Part shown: piece after piece, positions 35,815 through 44,638 of the stretch
Numbering within the stretch: the stretch's first letter is position 1
Layout of the letters: the number at the start of each line of letters is the position of its first letter
Assembly (NCBI RefSeq): GCF_001612685.1
Contig: NZ_BDAY01000056.1
Span: 1 to 64,000, forward strand
Origin: Nocardia altamirensis NBRC 108246
GTDB taxonomy: Bacteria > Actinomycetota > Actinomycetes > Mycobacteriales > Mycobacteriaceae
Direction: 5' to 3'
Length of the DNA: 64,000 nucleotides
Position numbers and translations under genes: made by a program
The notes under the pieces: generated by a model
Told to the model about the DNA's origin: nothing
The model's database searches: none
What the model saw: the letters and a program-made list of their open reading frames with translations, nothing else

Positions 35815-36468
35815 ATGCGACTGTTCCTGTCCAGCTACCGGTTCGGTGCGCACTACGACCGGCTCGCCGCGCTCGTCGGCGCGCCGGGCCGGGTTGCGCT
35901 GATCCCCAACGCCTGTGACGCATGGCCCGACATGTGGGCGGCCGCGGTCACCAGCGACGTCGTGCCGCTGCGCAGGCTCGGCTACACGCCGGAGACGATC
36001 GACCTGCGCGACTTCGTCGATCAGCCAGCGGAATTGGCGAAGACGCTGGCCGCCTTCCCACTGATCTGGGTGCGCGGCGGCAACACCTTCGTGCTGCGCG
36101 CCCAATTCGCCCGCAGCGGCGCCGATCTCGTGCTGCCGAGGCTGCTGGCCGACGATGCGCTGGTATACGCCGGATACAGCGCGGGAGCCTGCCTGCTGAC
36201 GCCGGATCTGCACGGACTGGAAGTCGCGGACGATCCCGGCGAGGTGCGCCCCGCCTGCGGTATCGAACCGCAGTGGGACGGACTGGGATTGGTCGATCAT
36301 CGGATCGTGCCGCACATCGACTCGCCGACCGATCCCGATGGCGACTGCGTCAAGATCGCCGCACGCTTTCGGGCCGATGGCGTCGCGCACTGGGCGCTCA
36401 CCGACGATGACGTGGTGGTCGTCGACGGTGACCGCACCGAGCTGCTGATCAGTCCAGCGGGGTCATGA
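35815..36468 (+). CDS. Peptidase E-like protein (S51, class I glutamine amidotransferase-like)
   Basis: A 217-residue protein with the peptidase S51 fold: W-V-R-G-G-N-T-F-V-L near residue 84 and the nucleophile elbow G-Y-S-A-G-A-C with catalytic Ser. Family members cleave N-terminal Asp-Xaa dipeptides or process cyanophycin; specificity here is unproven. It begins 6 bases after the preceding gene, so it is the third gene of that operon. Confidence 0.85.
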   Translation: MRLFLSSYRFGAHYDRLAALVGAPGRVALIPNACDAWPDMWAAAVTSDVVPLRRLGYTPETIDLRDFVDQPAELAKTLAAFPLIWVRGGNTFVLRAQFARSGADLVLPRLLADDALVYAGYSAGACLLTPDLHGLEVADDPGEVRPACGIEPQWDGLGLVDHRIVPHIDSPTDPDGDCVKIAARFRADGVAHWALTDDDVVVVDGDRTELLISPAGS

Positions 36469-36538
36469 ACGACCACAGCCGCTGCTCTAGGTCCTTGACG
36501 TTGCCGTTGGTGTCCGCCACACCGGTGACGCAAGGAGC

Positions 36539-37042
36539 TCATGTCGTGTGAGGTGCAAGTTCCTTCGTCACGGCGCCGCGGAACACGACCCAGCGCATCG
36601 CGCTGTACATGTAGACAGCTTCGCACGCACCCGCCAGCAGCCGGGACACGTGGTACTGGAGACCGAGCGCGGCGAGGCCGCTGCCGACACCGAGAATGAA
36701 CGCGACGTAGTTGATCGCGACGACCACCGCGTAGATGACGGCCTGCTTACCGACCGGCGCGTGCGAGTGGAAGTTGAAGGTGCGGTTGAGCACGAAACTC
36801 AAGCCGAACGCGCACACGTAGGCGATGGTGACCGAGAGCCACACCGGCAGCCCGAACAGCCCGTGGAACATGGTGAGCAGCAGCAGGTCGACGCCGAACG
36901 TGAAGCTGTTGATCAGCGCGAAGCCGAGGAAGGTCGGCGGAACAAGACGACTCAATCCCCACGGCAGGCGGGCGATCACGGCCTCGCACCATCGGGTGAA
37001 CCGGTCCGCGATGGTGTCGGTGGTCCTCGCCAGCTCGTGCAC
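36539..37042 (-). CDS. GtrA-family membrane protein
   Basis: A 167-residue protein with four hydrophobic helices, ending M-R-W-V-V-F-R-G, the usual GtrA tail. GtrA proteins are thought to assist flipping of polyprenyl-linked sugars across the membrane, here perhaps for arabinogalactan or other envelope glycans. I place the start at GTG 37042; TTG 37090 would add 16 residues. A second GtrA gene lies at 50020-50559. Confidence 0.83.
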   Translation of the reverse strand: MHELARTTDTIADRFTRWCEAVIARLPWGLSRLVPPTFLGFALINSFTFGVDLLLLTMFHGLFGLPVWLSVTIAYVCAFGLSFVLNRTFNFHSHAPVGKQAVIYAVVVAINYVAFILGVGSGLAALGLQYHVSRLLAGACEAVYMYSAMRWVVFRGAVTKELAPHTT

Positions 37043-37099
37043 GCCGCCAGCCTGCCAGCGGTAGGTGTCCGTCAGATGATCAGTCGGCAAACCAGCAGT

Positions 37100-37420
37100 T
37101 CAGCTGATCTGAGCCGCAGAGCTTCCTGCGGCGCCGTTGTCGAGTTCGGCCCACGCGGTCAGACAGCGCCGCCTTGTCACGTCGTCGGCGTCCGCGAGCA
37201 GGGCGTCGAGCAGCTGACTCGGGTCACGACGCCACTGGTCGGTGAGTTCGGCGAGTACTTCCTTGCCGAAGACTCCGGACCGGTCCAGCGCGGTGCGCCA
37301 TTCGTCGTGCTCGCCGCGGTGCACGCGACGCAGCGCTTCGAGATCGATGCCACCCTCGACGAATTCGCTGGAGAACATCGCGGAAACGAGCTCCCGGCGA
37401 CCTCGCGGTTCGTCCTGCAT
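37100..37420 (-). CDS. Small hypothetical protein
   Basis: A 106-residue soluble, charged protein. ATG 37420 follows GGAGGG at a spacing of about 9 bases. The sequence alternates helices rich in Leu, Arg and Glu (E-A-L-R-R-V-H-R-G-E-H-D-E-W-R) with Trp near residues 41, 63 and 90. I recognise no family. It is just upstream of and codirectional with GtrA. A longer frame on the opposite strand has no ribosome site and looks like a shadow. Confidence 0.5.
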   Translation of the reverse strand: MQDEPRGRRELVSAMFSSEFVEGGIDLEALRRVHRGEHDEWRTALDRSGVFGKEVLAELTDQWRRDPSQLLDALLADADDVTRRRCLTAWAELDNGAAGSSAAQIS

Positions 37421-37634
37421 CCGATCAATCCCTCCGAGTTGTGTTGCGTTGCCACCCTGTGCGCGATGCGCACGCCCCTCCCGGCATTCTTGCCTCGAAC
37501 GGCCATGAGCACCACTGTGGCAGGCGACCTCACATCGTGATCACCAGGGAAAGTTAGACTCTGACGACTGATTTCGGCCAGCACCACTGTCCCAGTGCCT
37601 GGTCTGGCCTGAAACTCGGAGAGGTGGGCGAGCT

Positions 37635-38993
37635 GTGGACTTCCATGACCTGATCGACGGACTATCCGACGGGGCGGTGGTGACCGACCCCGACCTGCTC
37701 GCGAGCTACCGGCAGGACTGGGCGCGGGATCCCGACGCAGGCACTCCGCTCGCTGTCGTGCGCGCCACCAGCACCGATGACGTCGCACGCACGCTGAAGT
37801 GGGCGCACGACAGGCGGATTCCCGTGGTGCCGCGCGGTGCAGGGTCCGGGCTGTCCGGCGGCGCCACCGCCGTCGACGGCGGGCTGGTGCTGTGCACCGA
37901 GCGGATGCGCGCGATCACTGTCGACCCGGTCACCCGGACCGCGGTCGCGCAGCCCGGCTTGCTGAACGCGGAGGTCAAGAAGGCGGTCGCGGAACACGGC
38001 CTGTGGTATCCGCCGGACCCCTCGTCGTTCGAGATCTGCTCGATCGGCGGCAACGCCGCAACCAATGCGGGCGGGCTGTGCTGCGTGAAGTACGGCGTGA
38101 CAACCGATTACGTGCTCGGCATGGAGGTGGTGCTCGCCGACGGCACCGTGGTCCGGCTCGGCGGACCACGACTCAAGGATTCGGCCGGGCTGTCGCTGAC
38201 CAAGCTTTTCGTCGGCAGCGAAGGCACTTTGGGCGTGATCACCGAGCTCACCCTGCGCCTGCTGCCCGCACAGCCGCCGCAGCACACCGTCGTCGCGACC
38301 TTCGCGTCGCTGACCGACGCCACCGCCGCGATCCTCGCCATCACCGGCGAATTGCGGCCGTCCATGCTCGAATTCATGGATTCGGTGTCGATCAACGCGG
38401 TCGAGGACGAGCTGCGGATGGGACTGGACCGCAAGGCCGCGGCGCTGCTGGTCGCGCGGTCGGACGCGCCTGGCGAGTTCGCCGGGCGCGAGGCCGCGAT
38501 CATGGTCGCGGCCTGTGAGAAGGCCGGTGCGACAGAGGTTTTCCAGACCGCGGACGCCGAGGAGGGTGAAGCCTTCGCCGCCGCACGACGTTTCGCGATT
38601 CCGGCGGTGGAGAAGCTCGGCTCGTTGCTGCTCGAGGACGTCGGTGTCCCGCTGCCCCGGCTCGGCGACCTGGTCACCGGCGTCGCGGCGATCGCCGAGC
38701 ACAATCAGGTGACCGTTTCGGTGATCGCGCACGCGGGCGACGGCAACACCCATCCGCTGATCGTGCACGATCCGGCCGACGCGGCCATGACCGAACGGGC
38801 GCACCAAGCGTTCGGCGAGATCATGGATCTTGCCATCGCACTCGGCGGCACCATCACCGGCGAGCACGGCGTCGGGCGGCTCAAGAAGGCGTGGCTGCCC
38901 GACCAGCTCGGGCCCGACGTCATGGCGTTGACCCACCGCATCAAGGACGCGCTCGACCCGCACGGCATTCTCAATCCGGGTGCGGTGCTCTGA
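37635..38993 (+). CDS. FAD-linked oxidase, GlcD/D-lactate dehydrogenase type
   Basis: A 452-residue flavoenzyme. The FAD-binding PCMH domain (about 35-215) shows V-P-R-G-A-G-S-G-L-S-G-G-A and P-P-D-P-S-S; the C-terminal domain has A-H-A-G-D-G-N-T-H-P and G-E-H-G-V-G, with the His residues that bind the metal or substrate carboxylate. It oxidises a 2-hydroxy acid such as glycolate or D-lactate. The N-terminal GTG is fixed by family length. Confidence 0.92.
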   Translation: MDFHDLIDGLSDGAVVTDPDLLASYRQDWARDPDAGTPLAVVRATSTDDVARTLKWAHDRRIPVVPRGAGSGLSGGATAVDGGLVLCTERMRAITVDPVTRTAVAQPGLLNAEVKKAVAEHGLWYPPDPSSFEICSIGGNAATNAGGLCCVKYGVTTDYVLGMEVVLADGTVVRLGGPRLKDSAGLSLTKLFVGSEGTLGVITELTLRLLPAQPPQHTVVATFASLTDATAAILAITGELRPSMLEFMDSVSINAVEDELRMGLDRKAAALLVARSDAPGEFAGREAAIMVAACEKAGATEVFQTADAEEGEAFAAARRFAIPAVEKLGSLLLEDVGVPLPRLGDLVTGVAAIAEHNQVTVSVIAHAGDGNTHPLIVHDPADAAMTERAHQAFGEIMDLAIALGGTITGEHGVGRLKKAWLPDQLGPDVMALTHRIKDALDPHGILNPGAVL

Positions 38994-39049
38994 CCCGCAG
39001 GCCGCCGTCCCCAGGAACATTCACTGCCGCGAAGGAGTTTCACCAGATC

Positions 39050-39337
39050 ATGACCACCAGACTCGAGCACAACGTCGTCGACACTCGTTTCGAGATCTAT
39101 CTCGACGACACCCTCGCCGGCTATGCCGACTACGCGGAACGGGACGATCCCAAGGTCCGCGACTTCCATCACACGATGACGTTCCCCGAGTTCCGTGGGC
39201 GCGGGGTGGCTGCGCAGGTCGTCGAATACGCGCTGCAGGATTCGCGCGACGCAGGCTACGCCGTGATCCCGACCTGCTGGTACGTCGAGAAGTACATCGC
39301 CGAGCACCGCGAGTATGCGGACCTGCTCGCCACCTAG
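39050..39337 (+). CDS. Small GNAT-type N-acetyltransferase (YjdJ-like)
   Basis: A 95-residue minimal acetyltransferase. F-R-G-R-G-V-A-A-Q-V-V near residue 49 is the acetyl-CoA pyrophosphate loop; H-H-T-M-T-F-P-E-F precedes it and T-C-W-Y-V-E-K-Y-I near the end is typical of this small subgroup. ATG 39050 follows GAAGGAG. The substrate is unknown. Confidence 0.87.
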   Translation: MTTRLEHNVVDTRFEIYLDDTLAGYADYAERDDPKVRDFHHTMTFPEFRGRGVAAQVVEYALQDSRDAGYAVIPTCWYVEKYIAEHREYADLLAT

Positions 39338-39422
39338 GAGCTCCCCGGCCCGCAGCAGCGGCACTGAGGGCAGGTACCCGACGAGCTCCCGGCGGGACGC
39401 GCCTCTCGTCTAGGTTTGCAGT

Positions 39423-40076
39423 GTGACGCGGTCGCGAAGTGGTTCAGGGCGACCGATGGGTCGGCCGGTGGATCCCGAGCTCGCCGTGCGGCGGCGGGCG
39501 GCGCTGGTGGCGGCCGCCTATCAGGTGTTCGGTGAGGTGGGCTACCACGCCGCAGGCATCACCGAGATCACCAAGCGGGCCGGACTCGGCCGCGGGACGT
39601 TCTACATCTATTTCGAGAGCAAGCGCGCGATGCTGGACGCGGTCTTCGACGACGTCTTCGCCAGGCTGCTCGACACGGTGGTCGACGTGGTGGGGTCGAC
39701 GCCGATGACGTCGTGGGCGGACGCCGAGCGGCGGTTGCGGGCGATCACCGAACGGATGTTCGCGTTGTTCGACGAAAATCCGGGTATGACCACGATTTTC
39801 GCGCGGGACGGGCTGATCGATCAGGAGATCAGCGCGCGGGTTTTCGGGATGCTCAGTGCGCTAGAGCTTTCGATGGTGAGCACGTTCGAGGAAGCCGTTC
39901 GCACCGGCGTGGTGCATCGGGATATCGATCCGGAATTCGCGGCGATCGCGATGGTCGGGTTGCCGCTCGGGGTGTTGCAGCACGAGTTGCGGGAGCCGAT
40001 GAGCGCGCCGCGGCGAACGGCGTTGGTGGACTTCATGATCAATACGCTCGGCGCGTCGCTGCGGCCGACACGCTGA
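39423..40076 (+). CDS. TetR-family regulator
   Basis: A 217-residue regulator. The HTH (about 30-75) has I-T-E-I-T-K-R-A-G-L-G-R-G-T-F-Y-I-Y-F, a textbook TetR recognition helix. It precedes a Baeyer-Villiger-type monooxygenase on the same strand (187-base gap) and is the likely regulator of it. GTG start. The ligand may be the monooxygenase substrate. Confidence 0.9.
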   Translation: MTRSRSGSGRPMGRPVDPELAVRRRAALVAAAYQVFGEVGYHAAGITEITKRAGLGRGTFYIYFESKRAMLDAVFDDVFARLLDTVVDVVGSTPMTSWADAERRLRAITERMFALFDENPGMTTIFARDGLIDQEISARVFGMLSALELSMVSTFEEAVRTGVVHRDIDPEFAAIAMVGLPLGVLQHELREPMSAPRRTALVDFMINTLGASLRPTR

Positions 40077-40263
40077 GGAACGGCTGCCCGGCATCTGGTC
40101 GAAAGTTGCTGGCCAGCACCTTCATGAACGGCGGACCATAAAAGTAGCGCAGATCTGTTCACCGCCCGCTCGAGCGGCACATACTTACCTGGTCGATGGT
40201 TCATAAAAGTCGACTCCGGCGCCGATCTACCGCCGGGAGCTGGTAACACCGGGGGGATTCACC
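40077..40263. promoter_or_regulatory. tetR / monooxygenase gap with repeated motif
   Basis: CATAAAAGT occurs at 40137-40145 and 40203-40211, exactly 66 bases apart and in the same orientation, within an A/T-enriched stretch unlike the rest of the region. It is a candidate operator pair controlling the monooxygenase. Confidence 0.35.
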
Positions 40264-41841
40264 ATGGCAGACAAGCCAGACCACGAGATCGTTATCATCG
40301 GCGCAGGGCTGTCCGGACTCGGCGCGGCCATGAAGCTGACGCGAGCAGGCATCAAGGACTTCGTGATCCTCGAACGCGGCGGCGATGTCGGCGGAACCTG
40401 GCGGGACAACACCTATCCCGGCGTCGCGGTAGACGCGCCCTCGTTCTCGTACCAGTACCCGTTCGAGCTCAATCCCGAATGGACCAGCGTGTTTCCGAGC
40501 GGGGCCGAGGTCAAGGCGTACATCGACGGCCTCGTCGAAAAGTACCGACTTCGGGCGCACCTCCGGCTGAATACCGAGGTGACCCAACCCATCTGGGATG
40601 AGGAAGCACATCTGTGGCGGTGCGAACTCGGATCGACGGTGTGTACTGCGCGATTCGTCATCGCCGCATTCGGCGTGTTCACCCAACCGAAACTGCCCGA
40701 TATCCCCGGGCTTGACGAATTCACCGGCACGGCAATGCATACCGCACGCTGGGACCATGCGTGCGAGATCGCGGGCAAACGCGTCGCGGTGATCGGCACC
40801 GGCGACAGCGCCATTCAGATCATCCCGTCGATCGCACCGCTCGTCGACAAGCTCGACGTGTATCAGCGCAGGGCAATCTGGATCCTGCCGCGCCCCAATC
40901 ACTCACTGCGGCAGGCACATGCACTGTTTCGCCGATGGCCGATCGTGCACCGCGCGATTCGGCTGGCGGTCAGCGCGGTGCTCGACACCGTGATGTTCCT
41001 CGGCGTCCTCCGGTATCGGCAATTGCCGTTCATCGTGCGCATGGGTGAATCGCTGGCCAAGTCACACCTGCGATCCCAAGTCACTGATCCGGTGACCCGT
41101 GATCGACTGACTCCGCGATATCGACTGGGCTGCAAGGTTCCCGGCCTCTCGAACACCTACCTGCCCACCTTCAATCGCACCAACACCGAGCTGGTGACCG
41201 AGGGCATCGAACGCATCACCGCGACCGGCATCCGCACCAGGGACGGCGTGCATCGCGAGGCCGATGTGCTCGTGCTGGCCACCGGGTTCCTGTTCGCCGA
41301 GCCGGACAACGCACCGCCGATCCCCGTGCACGGCCGCGACGGTCTCGACCTGCGCGTATTCTGGGCCGAACAGCGCAAGCAGGCCTACGAGAGCGTGTCG
41401 GTTCCCAAGCTGCCCAACGCTTTCCTCATCCTCGGCCCCTACTCGCTGACCACGGGCTCGTGGATGCCGATGATCGAAACCTCGACCCAGCACGCGATTC
41501 GGGTGATCCAGGAGGCACGCACCCGCGGCGCGACCCACGTCGAAATCCGCCAGGAACCGCACGACGCCTTCTTCCGCGACATCCGCGCCCGCATGGCCGA
41601 CACTCCCCTTACTCCCGCCACCTGCGGCAGCGCCAACAGCTACTTCTTCGACGCACACGGCGACGCCACCGCGATCCGGCCCGCCACCTATCTCGAAACA
41701 TATTGGCGTAGTCGGCATTTCGATCTGAACCACTACCGATATCGGACCGACGCCTACCACGAGGACAGTGCGAACCACCGTCGATACATTTCCCTAGAAA
41801 TGTCCCATTTACCCCTCCCGCTGTGGCGTAGACAGCATTAG
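40264..41841 (+). CDS. FAD/NADPH monooxygenase, Baeyer-Villiger type (second copy)
   Basis: A 525-residue class B flavoprotein monooxygenase. It has GAGLSG at residues 13-18, F-T-G-T-A-M-H-T-A-R-W-D at about 153-164 and a second Rossmann GTGDSA near 180. It parallels the 5485-6981 product throughout and carries an extra C-terminal tail of about 25 residues. The substrate is unknown; ketones or steroid-like compounds are typical for relatives. Probably controlled by the upstream TetR protein. Confidence 0.9.
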   Translation: MADKPDHEIVIIGAGLSGLGAAMKLTRAGIKDFVILERGGDVGGTWRDNTYPGVAVDAPSFSYQYPFELNPEWTSVFPSGAEVKAYIDGLVEKYRLRAHLRLNTEVTQPIWDEEAHLWRCELGSTVCTARFVIAAFGVFTQPKLPDIPGLDEFTGTAMHTARWDHACEIAGKRVAVIGTGDSAIQIIPSIAPLVDKLDVYQRRAIWILPRPNHSLRQAHALFRRWPIVHRAIRLAVSAVLDTVMFLGVLRYRQLPFIVRMGESLAKSHLRSQVTDPVTRDRLTPRYRLGCKVPGLSNTYLPTFNRTNTELVTEGIERITATGIRTRDGVHREADVLVLATGFLFAEPDNAPPIPVHGRDGLDLRVFWAEQRKQAYESVSVPKLPNAFLILGPYSLTTGSWMPMIETSTQHAIRVIQEARTRGATHVEIRQEPHDAFFRDIRARMADTPLTPATCGSANSYFFDAHGDATAIRPATYLETYWRSRHFDLNHYRYRTDAYHEDSANHRRYISLEMSHLPLPLWRRQH

Positions 41842-41850
41842 GGTCGAGGC

Positions 41851-42714
41851 ATGGATACCACCAGCGCCGGTCGGTGTGCGCGAGCAACGGACCTCATCCA
41901 CTCGATGACGTATTTCGCCCCCGAAACGGAGCAGCACCTCACCGAAGCAGGTCTGCGACCAGGCCGGATGTGCTATTTCGCCGGCCGCGCTGCCCCGATG
42001 GGCGCGGTGGGCCCCGGCGTCGTTGCCGCCACCTTCTTCAACTTCAACCCCGAGCTCGTCGCCCGTCACATTCCGAGGGCATGGACCCTCGCCACTCCCG
42101 AAGCAGTAGTCGAGGCCCGGTTTGCGTCCGTAGACGCGGCGCTGCGCCGCCTACTCGGCGACGAGCTGGCCACCTCCGCGGTGATCGCCGAGGCCGCCGA
42201 GCTGGCCCGCACGGCAGCCATGGGCTGCACCGTCGAGGGCAGGCCGCTCTACGCCGCGCACGCCGACCTCGACTGGCCGACCGAACCGCTGCTCGTGCTG
42301 TGGCACGCAATCACCCTGCTCCGCGAGTATCGCGGTGACGGCCACATCGCGGCCCTGCTTGCCGCCGACCTCAGCGGTCCCGAAGCCCTTGTCACCCACA
42401 CCGCGAGCGGTCGCGGCTTCACGCCAGCCGCCGCCCAGCTGACCCGCGGCTGGAGCCCGGAGCAGTGGGCCGACACCGAGAACGCCCTGCGCGAGCGCGG
42501 TCTGCTCACCGAAGACGGTGCACTCACCGACGCAGGCACCAAGCTGCGCACCGAACTGGAAACCGAAACCAACCTGATGGGTCTTGCCCCTTGGGCCGTC
42601 CTCGGCGACGAACGCACGCACCGGCTCACCGAGATCGGCAAAACCCTCTCCGCGACACTTCTTGCGGCAGGTGCACTCCCTGCCAACACCTTTACCGCGG
42701 GCTCAAAAAGCTGA
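41851..42714 (+). CDS. SCO6745-family protein
   Basis: A 287-residue actinobacterial protein matching the SCO6745 family. Hallmarks are H-S-M-T-Y-F-A-P-E near residue 17, Y-F-A-G-R-A-A-P-M-G, A-T-F-F-N-F-N-P-E-L-V and a late winged-helix-like part (about 190-270: W-A-D-T-E-N-A-L-R-E-R-G-L-L). The biochemical role is not known. Ten bases after the monooxygenase in the same direction, so probably co-transcribed. Confidence 0.85.
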   Translation: MDTTSAGRCARATDLIHSMTYFAPETEQHLTEAGLRPGRMCYFAGRAAPMGAVGPGVVAATFFNFNPELVARHIPRAWTLATPEAVVEARFASVDAALRRLLGDELATSAVIAEAAELARTAAMGCTVEGRPLYAAHADLDWPTEPLLVLWHAITLLREYRGDGHIAALLAADLSGPEALVTHTASGRGFTPAAAQLTRGWSPEQWADTENALRERGLLTEDGALTDAGTKLRTELETETNLMGLAPWAVLGDERTHRLTEIGKTLSATLLAAGALPANTFTAGSKS

Positions 42715-42787
42715 CGCGCGTTGCTACTTCACCAACGCATCCAGCGCCGCGATTGCCGGGCGGCGGGCTAGCGGCACCCCAAGTCCG

Positions 42788-43396
42788 TCACCCTCGTGCT
42801 GCTGCGCCACGTTGCCGCACCAGAGGCAAGTAGACCTCGTCGACAATCTCGATGAGGACGTCGTCGGGCGCGATGGGGACGCCGCGGAGGACGAATTCGT
42901 TGCGCAACAAGTCGATTGCGACAGTGGCGACCCGCGGGTGCAGGGCTTCGGGGGCGGCTTCACCGCGGGCAACGGCGCGACCGAGCAGGGTCAGCCATTG
43001 GGCCGTCATGGTGTCGGTGGATTGTTCCGGCAGTTGCGCGAGCAGGTCGGCGGCGTTACCTGCGGCCGCGAGCAGGTCACGCAGGATCGCGCCGTGCGGC
43101 GAACTCCAGTGGCGGTTCGCGCGCCGCAGCAACTCCAGGACGTCGTCGCGGAGGGCGCCGGTGTCGGGAGGTTGGACAGTCGTGGCCAGTTGCCGATATG
43201 CGGCAACGCCGAGGGCGAGACGGTTCGGCCAGCGGCGGTAAATGGCGTTCTTGTTGGTGCCCGCGCGGGCAGCGACCTTGTCCATGGTCAGCGCGGCGTA
43301 TCCGGATTCGGTGAGCTCCGCGGCGGCGGCGTGCAGGATGGCCTCCGCCAAGGCGGTGCCGCGCCGCCGTGTCCGGGTGTCGCCGGACTGTTCCAT
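42788..43396 (-). CDS. TetR-family regulator
   Basis: A 202-residue regulator. The HTH (about 18-55) reads L-T-M-D-K-V-A-A-R-A-G-T-N-K-N-A-I-Y-R-R-W-P, a TetR subgroup with R-R-W-P after the recognition helix. ATG 43396 has AGGAGG well placed. It is divergent from the TIM-barrel gene, and the gap holds a near-perfect 29-bp palindrome that is probably its operator. Confidence 0.9.
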   Translation of the reverse strand: MEQSGDTRTRRRGTALAEAILHAAAAELTESGYAALTMDKVAARAGTNKNAIYRRWPNRLALGVAAYRQLATTVQPPDTGALRDDVLELLRRANRHWSSPHGAILRDLLAAAGNAADLLAQLPEQSTDTMTAQWLTLLGRAVARGEAAPEALHPRVATVAIDLLRNEFVLRGVPIAPDDVLIEIVDEVYLPLVRQRGAAARG

Positions 43397-43470
43397 CCAA
43401 ATCCTCCTTGCCACTACGTCTGATGTGGTCGAAAGTACCCTAACCCGAGGGGCTTCTACCAAGCTTGTCC

Positions 43471-43501
43471 TTGATTTAAGGTACGTCCAGTACCTTAAAT
43501 C
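43471..43501 (+). promoter_or_regulatory. Operator-promoter: 12-5-12 palindrome with embedded -35/-10
   Basis: GATTTAAGGTAC (43473-43484) and GTACCTTAAATC (43490-43501) are perfect inverted arms around GTCCA. TTGATT (43471-43476) and TTAAAT (43495-43500), 18 bases apart, form a plus-strand promoter inside it, with AAAGGTGG and ATG 43518 just downstream. A protein bound here would block RNA polymerase, so repression by the divergent TetR protein is likely. Confidence 0.75.
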
Positions 43502-43517
43502 GAGCAAAGGTGGAACC

Positions 43518-44525
43518 ATGCGCGCAAAAGGCATCAGCTACGACACCGGCTTTCTGCACAACGGAAGGCTCTCACGCACGAACTTCGACCCCAAGCTGGT
43601 CGAGCACGAACTACGCGTCATCCGCGACGAACTGCATTGCACCGCCGTTCGCGTGATCGGCGGCGATCCGGATCGGCTGGAACTCGCGGCCACGTGCGCG
43701 GCCGCCCTCGGCCTGGAGGTCTGGTTCTCGCCGTATCCGCTTGGCCTGTCTACCGACGAAATGCTGTCGCTGTTCGCCGACTGCGCCGAGCGCGCGGAAC
43801 GCGTTCGGCGGCAGGGCGCGGAGGTCGTGTTCGTCACCGGGGCCGAGTTGAGCCTGATGAACAACGGCTTCCTGCCGGGCGACAGCCACGACGAACGAAT
43901 GGAGTTGCTCAGTCGACCGGAGCGACTACGCGAGCACCTCGGCGAGGCGAGCGCACGGGTCAACGAATTCCTCCGCAGTGCCGCAGCCGTGGTCCGCGAA
44001 CGCTTCGGCGGCAAAATGACCTACGCCGCAATACCTTTCGAACAGATCGACTGGACGCTCTTCGACATCGTTTCCATGGATCTCTACCGATCGGCCGAGG
44101 TCGCCGATCGTTTCGCCGAAGGCGTGCGCACGCTCGTCGCACAGGGAAAGCCGGTCGCGATCACCGAGTTCGGCGCCGCCGGCTATCTCGGCGCAGGCGA
44201 CCGCGGCGCACGTGGCCTGGAGGTCGTCGAGTACGACAAGGTCACCGGTGCACCACTGCGGTTGAACGACAACTACGTTCGCGACGAAGCCGGACAGGCC
44301 AGCTACCTACGCGAGCTGCTCGAGCTCTTCGACACCGAAAACATCGACAGCACATTCGTCTTCACGTTCGCGCTCTACGACTACGTGCACCGCCCCGACG
44401 CCGCCCCCGAGGACGACCTCGACCTTGCCAGCTACGGCATCGTCAAAGTCTTCGCAGACCGCGACACCGGCCTGTCATGGGAACCCAAGCCCGCCTTCGC
44501 CGCCGTCGCCGCCCACTACGCCTAG
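43518..44525 (+). CDS. TIM-barrel glycosidase-like protein
   Basis: A 335-residue soluble protein. N-terminal K-G-I-S-Y-D-T-G-F, then T-A-V-R-V-I-G-G-D, E-V-W-F-S-P-Y-P, a C-terminal I-T-E-F-G-A-A and F-T-F-A-L-Y-D-Y suggest a (beta/alpha)8 barrel like glycoside hydrolases, with Glu in T-G-A-E-L-S and I-T-E-F-G as possible catalytic pair. I recall homologues being labelled abortive infection protein in databases, which I do not take as evidence of phage defence. It is tightly controlled, judging by the palindrome over its promoter. Substrate unknown. Confidence 0.75.
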   Translation: MRAKGISYDTGFLHNGRLSRTNFDPKLVEHELRVIRDELHCTAVRVIGGDPDRLELAATCAAALGLEVWFSPYPLGLSTDEMLSLFADCAERAERVRRQGAEVVFVTGAELSLMNNGFLPGDSHDERMELLSRPERLREHLGEASARVNEFLRSAAAVVRERFGGKMTYAAIPFEQIDWTLFDIVSMDLYRSAEVADRFAEGVRTLVAQGKPVAITEFGAAGYLGAGDRGARGLEVVEYDKVTGAPLRLNDNYVRDEAGQASYLRELLELFDTENIDSTFVFTFALYDYVHRPDAAPEDDLDLASYGIVKVFADRDTGLSWEPKPAFAAVAAHYA

Positions 44526-44550
44526 CAGGATGCCCTTCGCTGCCGACCCA

Positions 44551-44626
44551 ACGACGAATGCCCACCGGATCTGTTGAGCCGGTGGGCATCTCGTCGACAA
44601 GAGGTCAGCGCAGCAGGGCGCTGGAC
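44551..44626. repeat. Copy 1 of duplicated fadE 3' end plus terminator
   Basis: This segment matches 45065-45139 with very few differences. It carries the same hairpin and, on the minus strand, the last codons A-L-L-R-stop of fadE, although no fadE body is attached. The two copies flank a small gene. Confidence 0.8.
44558..44589 (-). terminator. Hairpin terminator, copy 1
   Basis: ATGCCCACCGG and CCGGTGGGCAT form a perfect 11-bp stem with a 10-base loop. It is placed to end the small gene 44639-44872 and may also stop the convergent TIM-barrel transcript. Confidence 0.65.
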
Positions 44627-44638
44627 AACGCCACCGGG

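Noticed and set aside
36548..37540. 330-codon plus-strand frame across gtrA and the small gene
   Set aside because: It is antisense to a clear GtrA gene, has no start signal and no recognisable domain.
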